Assembly (NCBI GenBank): GCA_934154805.1
Contig: CAKPGM010000004.1
Coordinates: 1-64,000, forward strand
Direction: 5' to 3'
DNA length: 64,000 nucleotides
DNA from: an uncultured Clostridia bacterium
Lineage (GTDB): Bacteria; Bacillota; Clostridia; TANB77; CAG-508
Under the pieces are notes generated by a model. The model ran no database searches. It was given only the letters and a program-made list of their open reading frames with translations, and was not told the origin of the DNA. The position numbers were made by a program, and so were the translations under genes. Shown one piece after another: positions 54,683 to 63,535 of this stretch (position 1 is the stretch's first letter; each line of letters begins with the position of its first letter).

Positions 54683-54710
54683 TACAAGCTAAAAATAGCT
54701 TGTATTTTTA
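54683..54710. terminator. Bidirectional terminator between tRNA-fMet and the higA-like gene
   Basis: TACAAGCTA, a 4-base loop, TAGCTTGTA, with A/T-runs on both sides, so it can serve both converging units. Confidence 0.85.
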
Positions 54711-54712
54711 TT

Positions 54713-55006
54713 TTATTTATTTTTTGTGTCTTTTAGTGGTACTACTTTTAATGTGTACCCCATTGAATATAACAATTTCATAAGTGTCGATACTTGTGGA
54801 GAATTAACATTTCTTTCTATTCGTGCAATTATTGGTTGCTTCACTCCACTTTTTTCACTTAATTCTCTTTGAGTAAAACCACTCTTTTTCCTAGCTTCCA
54901 CTGTGGCTTTTATTATGTCCATCTCCAATTGAATTTCAGCTTCTTGTTCTGGTGTAATGTTTAAGTCTTTTTCAACTTCCTCCCAAGTCTTAAAGTTATT
55001 ACTCAT
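54713..55006 (-). CDS. XRE-family antitoxin, HigA-like
   Basis: In the 97-residue protein residues 35-90 form a helix-turn-helix (FTQRELSEKSGVKQPIIARIERN, continuing SPQVSTLMKLLYSMGY). Its ATG overlaps the stop of a RelE/HigB-type toxin remnant, the classic toxin-first HigBA order. It probably binds the inverted repeat at 55199-55220. The antitoxin is intact although its toxin is not. Confidence 0.85.
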   Translation of the reverse strand: MSNNFKTWEEVEKDLNITPEQEAEIQLEMDIIKATVEARKKSGFTQRELSEKSGVKQPIIARIERNVNSPQVSTLMKLLYSMGYTLKVVPLKDTKNK

Positions 55007-55173
55007 TGTTACCCCTCCTCTTCTTAAATTCTTTTAATAATTTTTTAGCTCTGGTAATTTCCTTTAAGGGAGTTTTTTGTGTCTTTTTCATAAAAACACT
55101 TAATAATACAAATTCCTTATCTTTACAATATGCAAATAGTATTCTTATCTTGATATATTATAATTTTGTACAT
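54999..55173 (-). pseudogene. RelE/HigB-type toxin with internal deletion and frameshift
   Basis: The ATG at 55173 follows AAGGAG and gives MYKIIIYQDK, the usual HigB-like start, then a premature stop six codons later. In another frame, beginning just after that point, the C-terminal part of the family is intact: RILFAYCKDKEFVLLSVF, then MKKTQKTPLKEITRAKKLL, ending over the antitoxin start. Roughly the middle half of the toxin is missing. The toxin is therefore inactive. Confidence 0.8.
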
Positions 55174-55198
55174 GAAATCTCTCCTTATATCATATTTT

Positions 55199-55227
55199 AT
55201 GATAACATATTTGTTATCATAAGTCAA
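55199..55227 (-). promoter_or_regulatory. HigBA promoter with overlapping operator
   Basis: On the minus strand TTGACT (55222-55227), a 17-base spacer and TATCAT (55199-55204). A perfect 9-bp inverted repeat (ATGATAACA, 4 bases, TGTTATCAT, 55199-55220) covers the spacer and -10, as expected for autorepression by the antitoxin. Confidence 0.7.
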
Positions 55228-55230
55228 TTG

Positions 55231-55818
55231 TTATTTTACTTTTAACATTTCTTTTATATTTTGAAATTTACTATCTCCAATTCCTGAAACATTTTTTATA
55301 TCTTCTATCTTCTCAAATTTACCATTTTCTTTACGATATTCAATTATTTTATTTGCTGTAGCTTCTCCTATACCTGGCAGAGTAGATAGTTCTTCTATTT
55401 GCGCTGTATTAATATTAACCTTTGCTGTTTCCGTTTGGTTTCCATTTCCTCGTGTTATATATTCTTTTTCTTCTTCATTTTTGCCTGGTATATATAATTT
55501 TTCTCCATCATCTAACACATATGCTAGATTTAACTTATTAATATCAGCATTTTGTGTTTCTCCTCCCGCTGCTTCTAAAGCGTCTACTATTCTTGCTCCT
55601 TCGTCAAGTATTACAATCCCCGGATTGTTTACTTCTCCAGTTATGTGTATTGTAATTTGATTTATGTTCTTCTCTTTTGTTTCTAAATTTTCTTCTGTTT
55701 CATAATAATTTATCTCATTTTCTTGTGTTTGTTTGAATATATATATTCCTATAGTAGCAACTATAATAATCGAAATTGCTACTATTACTATCTTCATTCT
55801 TGTACTTATATTTTGCAT
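55231..55818 (-). CDS. comEA: ComEA-like DNA-binding protein
   Basis: In the 195-residue protein a membrane anchor (residues 9-28) is followed by an SLBB domain (ITIHITGEVNNPGIVIL) and a C-terminal double helix-hairpin-helix (VNINTAQIEELSTLPGIGE, KIEDIKNVSGIGDSKF). It binds incoming DNA at the cell surface in transformation. Other competence genes are not in the window. Confidence 0.88.
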   Translation of the reverse strand: MQNISTRMKIVIVAISIIIVATIGIYIFKQTQENEINYYETEENLETKEKNINQITIHITGEVNNPGIVILDEGARIVDALEAAGGETQNADINKLNLAYVLDDGEKLYIPGKNEEEKEYITRGNGNQTETAKVNINTAQIEELSTLPGIGEATANKIIEYRKENGKFEKIEDIKNVSGIGDSKFQNIKEMLKVK

Positions 55819-55899
55819 AGTTTACTTCCTTTCATTTTAATATTGAATTTTTTTGCATTTTAATATATGATATACATACATTTTATAGAGGAGTTTTAA

Positions 55900-57153
55900 A
55901 TGAATTATTTTTGCAAATTACGTAAAGTATTTTTATTAACTTTAGCTATTTTAATATGTAGCTTTATTTGTGTGTCTGCAAATAGCCTTCCAGAAACTTA
56001 TGCTCCTTCTTGTTTATTAATGGAGGAAAGTTCCGGGAAGATTTTGTATAGTAAAAATGCTAATTCTGTTATGTATCCAGCTAGCACAACAAAGATGATG
56101 ACAGCAATACTTACAATAGAAAATTGCAATCTATCTGACGTAGCAACAGTTAGTCACAATGCTGTTTTTTCAATTCCTAATGGATATTCTACTGCTAGTC
56201 TTGTTGAAGGCGAAGAATTAACTATTGAACAATTACTGAACGTTTTATTAATTCCTTCGGCTAATGATGCTGCGGTTGTACTTGCAGAGCATATCGCTGG
56301 TTCTGTTGAGTCTTTTAGTGAAATGATGAACAGCAAAGCTACTGAAATTGGCTGTAAGAATACTCATTTTGTAAATCCTAGCGGAATTCATAATGAGAAT
56401 CATTATTCCACAGCATATGATTTAGCTCTTATTGGTAGATATGCAATGCAACTTCCAACATTTAGAAGTATTGTTGCTAAAACACGTTATTCTTTACCAG
56501 CTACTAACAAATATGATAAAGAAGATCGTATTTTTAACACTACAAACGACTTGCTAAAGCCTAATTATTCTAATTCACCAAGAAATTATTATTATGAATA
56601 TGCAACAGGAGCTAAGACAGGATACACTGATCCTGCAGGACATTGTATTGTTGCCACTGCTACTAAGGATAATCTTTCTCTTATTGCTGTAGTTTTAAAT
56701 GATGGTTTTACAGATGAAAATATTAGTCAGCGTCCTATTGATTGTAAGGCACTATTTGAATATGGATTTAATAATTACTCCATGGCTTCTATTGCTAACA
56801 AAGGTGACGTAGGACACACTATTAATGTTATTAATGCAACTTCAGAAACAGCTTCATTAGATTTACTATATTCCGAAGATTTATCTGCATTGGTTCCTAA
56901 TGGATTTGATATTTCGAGTGTAACACCAAATATAAAGCTTACGCAGGGCTTGTTTGCACCAATATCGGAAGGTACTATTTTAGGAAGCATTTCGTATGAT
57001 ATTGATGGGGTTAATTATTCTTGTAGTTTAATTGCTTCTCATACCGTTTATAGCAACAATTTAGTAAAAACTGCAATGGAACTTGCTATTTTAATTATCG
57101 TATTAATACTATTTGCAAAGTTCTTGAAATATAAAAAACGCACAAAAAAATAG
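55900..57153 (+). CDS. D-alanyl-D-alanine carboxypeptidase (DacF/DacB-like)
   Basis: The 417-residue penicillin-binding protein has a signal peptide (1-27), the SxxK motif in PASTTKMMTA, SxN in IPSANDAAV and KTG in GAKTGYTDPAG. A C-terminal domain and a membrane segment (about 388-408) follow. It trims D-Ala from peptidoglycan stem peptides. GAGGAG precedes the ATG. Confidence 0.93.
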   Translation: MNYFCKLRKVFLLTLAILICSFICVSANSLPETYAPSCLLMEESSGKILYSKNANSVMYPASTTKMMTAILTIENCNLSDVATVSHNAVFSIPNGYSTASLVEGEELTIEQLLNVLLIPSANDAAVVLAEHIAGSVESFSEMMNSKATEIGCKNTHFVNPSGIHNENHYSTAYDLALIGRYAMQLPTFRSIVAKTRYSLPATNKYDKEDRIFNTTNDLLKPNYSNSPRNYYYEYATGAKTGYTDPAGHCIVATATKDNLSLIAVVLNDGFTDENISQRPIDCKALFEYGFNNYSMASIANKGDVGHTINVINATSETASLDLLYSEDLSALVPNGFDISSVTPNIKLTQGLFAPISEGTILGSISYDIDGVNYSCSLIASHTVYSNNLVKTAMELAILIIVLILFAKFLKYKKRTKK

Positions 57154-57180
57154 GGTAGATTTTTATAACCCCTATTTTTT
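57145..57180. terminator. Bidirectional terminator between convergent genes
   Basis: AAAAAATAGGG / CCCTATTTTTT, serving the carboxypeptidase and the LCP gene. Confidence 0.8.
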
Positions 57181-57185
57181 ATTTA

Positions 57186-58292
57186 TCAGTTTTCACTTTT
57201 TGTTTCTGTTTCTGGAAATAACTCTTTTACTATTTCTTGAGTTTTCTTTTTGTTTGCAACATATATTGATACACCATTGCACATTTCTGTTGTTCCTGGC
57301 ACCATATCTGTTTTAATGTTGTCTGGATTGAATTCAACTGCTACAGATACATAAGATTTTAACTCTGTTAAATCCATATTTGTATTTACATTCTCATTCA
57401 TTATATCTATTATTTGTTTTAGCTTAAATATATTCTGAATCTTTAGAGTTTGTTTTAATGTCGCAATTATAAATTCTCTTTGTGTTCTCATTCTTCCTAA
57501 ATCTTGTTGTCCATAACTTGAAGGATATGTCGAGCCATCATTATTGTGTCTAAAGCGTAGTAGTTGTTCTGCTTTTGCTCCATCTATCAATTGCTCTCCT
57601 GCCTTTAAATCTATGTATAGATTTTGGTCAGTGTCTTCTGTATAATACATGTCTATTGGTACATTAAATGTAACTCCACCTATTGCATCAACTAATTTTA
57701 TTAATGCTTTTGTGTCTATTATTACATAATTTTCTAAATTCAAACCTGTTAATTCATTAATTCTATCTAAAGCATCCGGTATTCTTGTTCCGCTCCTGAA
57801 TACGGTATTTATTTTATTACTTGCTATATAGTTTTGAGTAGCTGTTTTTCTATCCCTTTTTCCTACATATGTATCTCTTGGTATAGACATAATTGATGCT
57901 TCTTGTGTTTTTGGATTATATGAAGCAACCATTATTGTGTCTGCCAATTTATAGTCATCCACTCCACTTATTCCCATTATTAAGACTTGTATTGGTTGTA
58001 GATTTTTTATAGTTTCAGAACTTTCTCCAAGTAGTGTTGCTAGTAATGCTGACGATAAGCCTATTCCACTTTGTTTTTTATTGTAGAATCCATATCCAAC
58101 ATATGCTCCACTTGCAATTAATAACATACATAGTATTGTTACTACTACTCTTTTTGTTATAATTGTGGCTGATGCTCTTTTTCTTGTCTTCTTAGGCTTT
58201 TCTACTTTTTTTGGTTTTTCCTCTACTTTAGAATGTTTTGCCCTTACTTTTTCTTTAGTCTTTTTATCACTTCTCAATTGCTTTACCCCCAT
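57186..58292 (-). CDS. LytR-CpsA-Psr (LCP) family glycopolymer ligase
   Basis: The 368-residue protein has a lysine-rich cytoplasmic start, one membrane helix (about 50-72), then the LCP domain with NLQPIQVLIMGISG, ADTIMVASYNPKTQEASIMS, IPRDTYVG and LLRFRHNNDG. LCP enzymes attach teichoic-acid-type polymers to peptidoglycan. The start is uncertain: ATG 58292 overlaps the GGGGG site, and the TTG at 58277 has better spacing. Confidence 0.92.
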   Translation of the reverse strand: MGVKQLRSDKKTKEKVRAKHSKVEEKPKKVEKPKKTRKRASATIITKRVVVTILCMLLIASGAYVGYGFYNKKQSGIGLSSALLATLLGESSETIKNLQPIQVLIMGISGVDDYKLADTIMVASYNPKTQEASIMSIPRDTYVGKRDRKTATQNYIASNKINTVFRSGTRIPDALDRINELTGLNLENYVIIDTKALIKLVDAIGGVTFNVPIDMYYTEDTDQNLYIDLKAGEQLIDGAKAEQLLRFRHNNDGSTYPSSYGQQDLGRMRTQREFIIATLKQTLKIQNIFKLKQIIDIMNENVNTNMDLTELKSYVSVAVEFNPDNIKTDMVPGTTEMCNGVSIYVANKKKTQEIVKELFPETETKSEN

Positions 58293-58340
58293 AAATCTTT
58301 ATGGTATAAAGTATATCAAATACTCTATTAAATATCAACA

Positions 58341-58985
58341 CTATTTAAATATTAATTTTAATATTATGTTATTATTGTATAATATTAATCCTATATATGA
58401 TTGACTTATAGCTTCTACAGCTGGATTATTTGGCCATACCACGCTTATTAGAGAAATTATACCTAATAGTACATATACCATTACTATTCCTTGTACTAAT
58501 CCATATGCAATTCCACCTGCTTTGTCAACTTCTTTAAGTAGTGGTAACTGTGTAATTCCCTTTGCAAGTACAGATACTATAAATAATACAAGTCTCACTG
58601 CTAGATAAATAGCTATTGCTGTTCCCACTCTCATAATTGTTAGTGTAGTACTTTTTGCAGTTTTTTCTACAATTTCATTTCTTGCATCTGTAGTTTCTTT
58701 TTCAATTTTGTTATTTATGCTTTCTACCAATGTTGTAGGCATATTTTCTTCATTTTGATTTTCAGTTTTGCTGAAATTTTGTATTATTGCCGTTTCTATT
58801 TTTTCATCTATTTGTGTTTTTTGCATAACTACATTTGAAAGAGGCTTGTATAATATTAATGCTAACACAACAGCCACTATGAATGAAGCTAGCTTTATCA
58901 AGCTTCCCGTTAATCCTTTTGCATAACCGATTATTACAAATACCATTACTATGGCTATTAAAATTAAATCAGCAATTACACCCAT
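58341..58985 (-). CDS. CvpA family membrane protein
   Basis: The 214-residue protein has four hydrophobic segments (about residues 4-22, 28-46, 122-142 and 165-185), with the CvpA motifs GYAKGLTGSLIKLASFIVA and DKAGGIAYGLVQG. The family is linked to envelope integrity and colicin V export; its exact role is unknown. It lies 12 bases behind the DUF5711 gene. Confidence 0.82.
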   Translation of the reverse strand: MGVIADLILIAIVMVFVIIGYAKGLTGSLIKLASFIVAVVLALILYKPLSNVVMQKTQIDEKIETAIIQNFSKTENQNEENMPTTLVESINNKIEKETTDARNEIVEKTAKSTTLTIMRVGTAIAIYLAVRLVLFIVSVLAKGITQLPLLKEVDKAGGIAYGLVQGIVMVYVLLGIISLISVVWPNNPAVEAISQSYIGLILYNNNIILKLIFK

Positions 58986-58997
58986 ATTATTTTCTCC

Positions 58998-60248
58998 TTA
59001 AAATTTTACTATTTCTATTTTATTTCTATATACTATTCCTGCCAACTCATTAGACATTACTATTTTCCTTATTTCTTGGCTTGAAGTATATTTTTTTATT
59101 AACCAACCATTTGTGTCTACAAAATGTATTTCCGAACCTAAGTTTAAAGCAATTTTGTCTCCACAACTATATAATTCTTTTGTGACTCCTACAAAGTTAT
59201 ATACATTTTCTTTTAGTGAATTTGTATTCATTATTTTTAATGTTGTATTTGTGTTTAGTAGTCCTTTATTCTCCTCTACTGTTTTTACAATGTAATTATT
59301 TAAGTTTATACTTTCGAATGTTGTTTTTTCTCCTTTGTCGTCTAGCTTTGCTATTTCTTTATCAGTATTATCCTTTATAATGTGTATTGAATCATCATAC
59401 ATACAAACTAATTTTGTTCTGTTTTGATATTTGATGTTTAATATTAAGCTATCTGCAGGAGCATTATATGTATATACTATAGAATCAGTAGTGTTTTGAT
59501 CACTTTGGATACTAGAGTTTTTTTGTTTTGCTTGCTCTATTGATATTACTTTTATATTTGATTGGATTAATGTTCCACTTGTATTTACTTCTGCATAACT
59601 TAAGTATTTATTGTCGTCTGATATTCCAGAGTCAACTGCTATTGTATCAGATAAATAGTTTCTGAATAGTTCATTACCCGCATCATCTAATAATATTATT
59701 ACAGATTTATATGATGTACCAGATACTATTATTGATGAATATCCATTTGCATTAACAGTTATTCTTGATATATTGCCTTCTAATTCTTTTGCCCATTTTA
59801 TAACATTGTCAGAAATCATATATGCTTTTTGTGAATCCTGTTCTGCTATAAGCACATATTTTCCATTATTTGCTATAAGTGGTTTGCTTATTTCTATTTT
59901 TAGTTCAGACTCTTTCTTTCCATTATAATTGTATGTTTCTAGTGTGTTTTCCTTTAATATTGCTATGTATTTATAGTATGAAAATATGTTTAATTTTTCA
60001 TAGTCCGATATTTGTATAGTTTTTAAGTTGTTTTCTTCGATATCTTTTTTTAGTATATTTTCGTCAGCAAATTTTCTAAAGTTTTCGTTATTTGCATACA
60101 CTATATACAAAATTGTTATAGCTAGTATTACTACGGCTAATATTGCAATTCCCACAATTCTTTTTTTATTTATTGTTTTCGCTTCACTTTTATTAAAATA
60201 TAGTAAATTGATATTTTCTTTCTTTTGATTATTTTTTTTAGATTTCAT
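58998..60248 (-). CDS. DUF5711 family membrane-anchored protein
   Basis: The 416-residue protein has one membrane helix (about residues 32-52) and a beta-rich extracellular part with repeated strand patterns (KYVLIAEQDSQKAYMIS; SYKSVIILLDDAGNELF), suggesting a propeller. This family usually stands next to cvpA in Clostridia, as here. Function is unknown. The ATG at 60248 follows AGGAGAG by 6 bases; the frame extends 8 codons further upstream without a site. Confidence 0.75.
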   Translation of the reverse strand: MKSKKNNQKKENINLLYFNKSEAKTINKKRIVGIAILAVVILAITILYIVYANNENFRKFADENILKKDIEENNLKTIQISDYEKLNIFSYYKYIAILKENTLETYNYNGKKESELKIEISKPLIANNGKYVLIAEQDSQKAYMISDNVIKWAKELEGNISRITVNANGYSSIIVSGTSYKSVIILLDDAGNELFRNYLSDTIAVDSGISDDNKYLSYAEVNTSGTLIQSNIKVISIEQAKQKNSSIQSDQNTTDSIVYTYNAPADSLILNIKYQNRTKLVCMYDDSIHIIKDNTDKEIAKLDDKGEKTTFESINLNNYIVKTVEENKGLLNTNTTLKIMNTNSLKENVYNFVGVTKELYSCGDKIALNLGSEIHFVDTNGWLIKKYTSSQEIRKIVMSNELAGIVYRNKIEIVKF

Positions 60249-60292
60249 TTTTTCTCTCCTGACATTTATCACAAAATCTATAATAATTTATA

Positions 60293-61327
60293 TCAGTTTT
60301 TAACAGTTTTTGCAATACTATTTGAAGTTTTTAGTATTAATATGATTTGTGCTATTCCGATTGCTCCAAATATTGGATATAAAGTTGAAACTAGATTACC
60401 AAAACCAATATATGAAATTGGTATTACTAATAGACATATTGCAATTGCTGATAGTTTATATTTGTTTTTGTCTTTAATATTTTCTAATGCTCCATAGCTT
60501 GCCGAAACAACAGAGGTTATTATCGCCGAAACTATAGCTATTCCGTATGTAATTTTTTGCCAAATTTCCTTTTCTAGTAGTGATAATATTGGCATTTCTA
60601 TTTTTGATATATCAGTTTTAGAACATATTAGCATTTGATATATAAGCATTAGTAGTATAAATATTATTAATGATGATATTATCGCTATAAATTTCATATC
60701 CTTGGTATCTTTTATGTCTTTGCTAATCGAAACTATTATTGGAATTAATAAAATGCTATTGTAACTGGTATATAATATTGATTTTATAATTGCTCTTATT
60801 GCACCATCATTTGTTATGTTGTTTGGCGCTAATATTTGTATTGTTTGGCTATTTATAACACTGATATAGACTATTGCTAATACCATTATTGGTACTATTA
60901 ATGTGTTTAGTTTCATTATTCCTTCTATGTTTGTCATCAGGAGCATATAAATTGTACACCCACTTATTAATGCTGTTATGAATATTGGTATATTAAATTC
61001 TTGTTTAAAGAACGAACATAAACCGGCACACATTATCCAAAACGAAGCCAATAAGAATGTATTTATTATATTTTTTATGATGGTAGCAATAGTTTCTTTT
61101 TTTGATATAGTATCTACAAAATCATTATTGCTTTTTAATCTGTAGTTCTTACTTATTTTCAATGTTGCATATATTACTATTGCTGTTATTACAGATGATA
61201 CTATAGCTCCTACTAACCCCATTATTTTATATTGTGCGAAAAATACGTATACTTCTTTTCCCGAAGCAAATCCAGCACCTATCATTGTGCCTATTATTAC
61301 TGAAATAGCTTTTATATTATTTTTCAT
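60293..61327 (-). CDS. YkvI-like polytopic membrane protein
   Basis: The 344-residue protein has ten predicted membrane segments. It starts with the glycine-rich unwound helix motif IGTMIGAGFASGKE typical of the LeuT/APC-fold YkvI family (COG3949), whose substrate is unknown. Its ribosome binding site GAGGGGG lies inside the terminator hairpin at 61331-61358. Confidence 0.8.
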   Translation of the reverse strand: MKNNIKAISVIIGTMIGAGFASGKEVYVFFAQYKIMGLVGAIVSSVITAIVIYATLKISKNYRLKSNNDFVDTISKKETIATIIKNIINTFLLASFWIMCAGLCSFFKQEFNIPIFITALISGCTIYMLLMTNIEGIMKLNTLIVPIMVLAIVYISVINSQTIQILAPNNITNDGAIRAIIKSILYTSYNSILLIPIIVSISKDIKDTKDMKFIAIISSLIIFILLMLIYQMLICSKTDISKIEMPILSLLEKEIWQKITYGIAIVSAIITSVVSASYGALENIKDKNKYKLSAIAICLLVIPISYIGFGNLVSTLYPIFGAIGIAQIILILKTSNSIAKTVKN

Positions 61328-61330
61328 AAA

Positions 61331-61358
61331 ACCCCCTCATAACACTTTATGAGAGGGT
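61331..61358 (-). terminator. Terminator carrying the ribosome binding site of the YkvI-like gene
   Basis: On the minus strand ACCCTCTCATAA pairs with TTATGAGGGGGT (one mismatch), then TTTT and directly ATG. Confidence 0.7.
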
Positions 61359-61372
61359 TTGTATTTTATTAC

Positions 61373-62839
61373 CTATTTTTGTCTTTTACGTTTTTGCCAT
61401 ACTATTATTCCTATTAGTACTATTGCAATTGGTAATACTGTTATAATTATTTTTATTATTCTGTCTTGTTGTTCTGTTGCTGTATATAAAGTAACACCTG
61501 TATCTTTTCTTATTGTTATATTGTCTGTTCTTTCTGTTAAGTATGAAACTGAATTAATAACTAAATCTTTGTTATTATAGAATGATATTCCTGTCTTTTG
61601 TGCAGATCCTTGACTTCCATTTAATACTACATATAAATCACTTGCAAAGAAGTCACTTGAGAATAGTACTAAGTTTGATGGTTCTTTTCCTCCAACATAT
61701 CTAGTAAGTACTGATGCCACCACACTATTTTCTGCGTCCTCATCATAATCTATTCTAGTAGCTGAATTTGAAGACATATCATTTCTTAAGAACGTTTCTC
61801 CAGTAGTTGTTATAATATCATTTTTAACTACTCCAATATCAGCTAATTCGTCATAAGATTTTGTTGTAATTTTTCCACAATTCATTAAAGCGACTGCTCC
61901 ATCAGATGATATATATTGGGTTATTTCCATTGATGAGCTTACATCAGGTATCAAGAAGTTTGGATAGCCATTAATTACTCTGCTTGAATCCGCTTCGAAT
62001 ATAACTCCATCTGACACAGAAGCACCATATAAACTTAATATTGCATTAAAATTTGTAAGGTCTATCTTTCTATAGTTTGGCTCTGTCATAATCATTACAT
62101 TGCCACCATTCTCTATGTATGTTGTAATTAATTCTCTTTCGTATTCAGTAAAGTCTTCTTTTAATGTAGTTATAACTAAAACTTTGCAATCTTCTGGAAC
62201 TTTTCCTTCTACTAGTAAATCCAAATCTTGAACTTTATTTGCTTCATTTTTTAATAGTTCTTTTGCTGTCTCATATGCATTAGAATATCTAATATGATTT
62301 GTTACAAAATATACATTTGGATTTTCTGATAAATTTACATCTAATATTGCGTTTGTTAATGCTTGTTCTGTTGTATCTATACTTTCATATGTACTATAAT
62401 CTGTTGTATATAGATCGCTAGTTGTAACAGCTTTTATTCTTTCATCATTTTCTACTACAATTAGGTTATCTACTCCATACCCAATTCCGTATTTCATTTC
62501 TAAATCTGGTCTCTGAGATGCATCTGTTAATTTTTCATATGTAATATGTGAATTTTCTTTGCTGTATAACTCCGCAAAAGTTTCAACTGTTGAATAATCG
62601 TCCATATTGTATAATATTATTTTTGTGTCTTTTGATACACTTGCTATTTTATCTTTTGACTCTTGAGAAAGTGAATATAACTTCTCTTTTGTTAAGTCTA
62701 TATCAGAAATTTTCATTTTGTCTAATAATATGTTTATTCCAACACAGACAGCAACTATCAATAGCATTATTATAATTGTTATTAATAAACTTCTTAAATA
62801 TTTTCCTTTTTTTATTGTATTATCCGTATTTTCTTTCAC
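61373..62839 (-). CDS. GldG-like ABC transporter auxiliary protein
   Basis: The 488-residue protein has a membrane helix at each end (about 15-37 and 458-480) and an extracellular ABC_transp_aux domain (KLYSLSQESKDKIASV, VITTLKEDFTEYERELI, YIENGGNVMIMTEPN). It is typically encoded with a GldF-type permease and a GldA-type ATPase, as here. The transported substrate is unknown in Firmicutes. Confidence 0.85.
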   Translation of the reverse strand: MKENTDNTIKKGKYLRSLLITIIIMLLIVAVCVGINILLDKMKISDIDLTKEKLYSLSQESKDKIASVSKDTKIILYNMDDYSTVETFAELYSKENSHITYEKLTDASQRPDLEMKYGIGYGVDNLIVVENDERIKAVTTSDLYTTDYSTYESIDTTEQALTNAILDVNLSENPNVYFVTNHIRYSNAYETAKELLKNEANKVQDLDLLVEGKVPEDCKVLVITTLKEDFTEYERELITTYIENGGNVMIMTEPNYRKIDLTNFNAILSLYGASVSDGVIFEADSSRVINGYPNFLIPDVSSSMEITQYISSDGAVALMNCGKITTKSYDELADIGVVKNDIITTTGETFLRNDMSSNSATRIDYDEDAENSVVASVLTRYVGGKEPSNLVLFSSDFFASDLYVVLNGSQGSAQKTGISFYNNKDLVINSVSYLTERTDNITIRKDTGVTLYTATEQQDRIIKIIITVLPIAIVLIGIIVWQKRKRQK

Positions 62840-62851
62840 TCTAATCCCTCC

Positions 62852-63535
62852 TTATTTTACAAGCTTTCTTCTTTTCATAACAACCATTGTTAATGCTACA
62901 AACATTATTGTTATTACCACTAATTGGATTGTTTCTGTTATTGGAAATAGTCCTGATACGAATGGATAGAATTTTTCCATTAATGAAATTGCACCCAAGC
63001 CTTCTGATATTGTTGGAGCCAACCAAGTTAATATAAATGCTGCAATTGTTATAACTCCAGCTATTATTTGGTTCTCCGTAAGGCTTGATATAAACATTCC
63101 GAATGCAATATATGCCATTGATATTAATAAAAATCCTAGCATAGCTATTGCAACTACTGGTATATCTGGCACTTTAAATACGCATAATATTGCAAAATAT
63201 ATAAGTGTTAAAACTTCTGCTATAATTACTACTAAAATTCCTGCTAAAAATTTTCCAAGTGTAATCGCTATCATACTTCTTGGTGATGTTATTAGTAGTT
63301 GTTCTGTTCCATTTTTTCTTTCTTCTGAGAACATTCTCATTGTTAAAAGTGGCATTAAAAACACTACTCCATACATTACTGCATATCCAAATACATATTG
63401 GAATGTTGACGCCCCTTGAGCTATTGTTGTTATATAGAATATAAGACTAAATAATGCTAAAAATAGTCCTATGAATACATATCCTATCGGTGTTAAAAAA
63501 TATGACTTAAATTCTTTTTTTAATACTGCCCACAT
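62852..63535 (-). CDS. ABC-2 type permease, GldF-like
   Basis: The 227-residue protein has six membrane segments, with the ABC-2 signature LLTMRMFSEERKNGTEQLLITSP. It pairs with the ATPase upstream, whose stop codon overlaps its start (ATAATG), and with the auxiliary protein downstream. Confidence 0.88.
   Translation of the reverse strand: MWAVLKKEFKSYFLTPIGYVFIGLFLALFSLIFYITTIAQGASTFQYVFGYAVMYGVVFLMPLLTMRMFSEERKNGTEQLLITSPRSMIAITLGKFLAGILVVIIAEVLTLIYFAILCVFKVPDIPVVAIAMLGFLLISMAYIAFGMFISSLTENQIIAGVITIAAFILTWLAPTISEGLGAISLMEKFYPFVSGLFPITETIQLVVITIMFVALTMVVMKRRKLVK

Noticed and set aside
55006..55245. Plus-strand ORF opposite the HigBA promoter and toxin remnant
   Set aside because: The minus strand shows clear HigB-family sequence and an overlapping toxin/antitoxin junction; the plus-strand protein resembles nothing.
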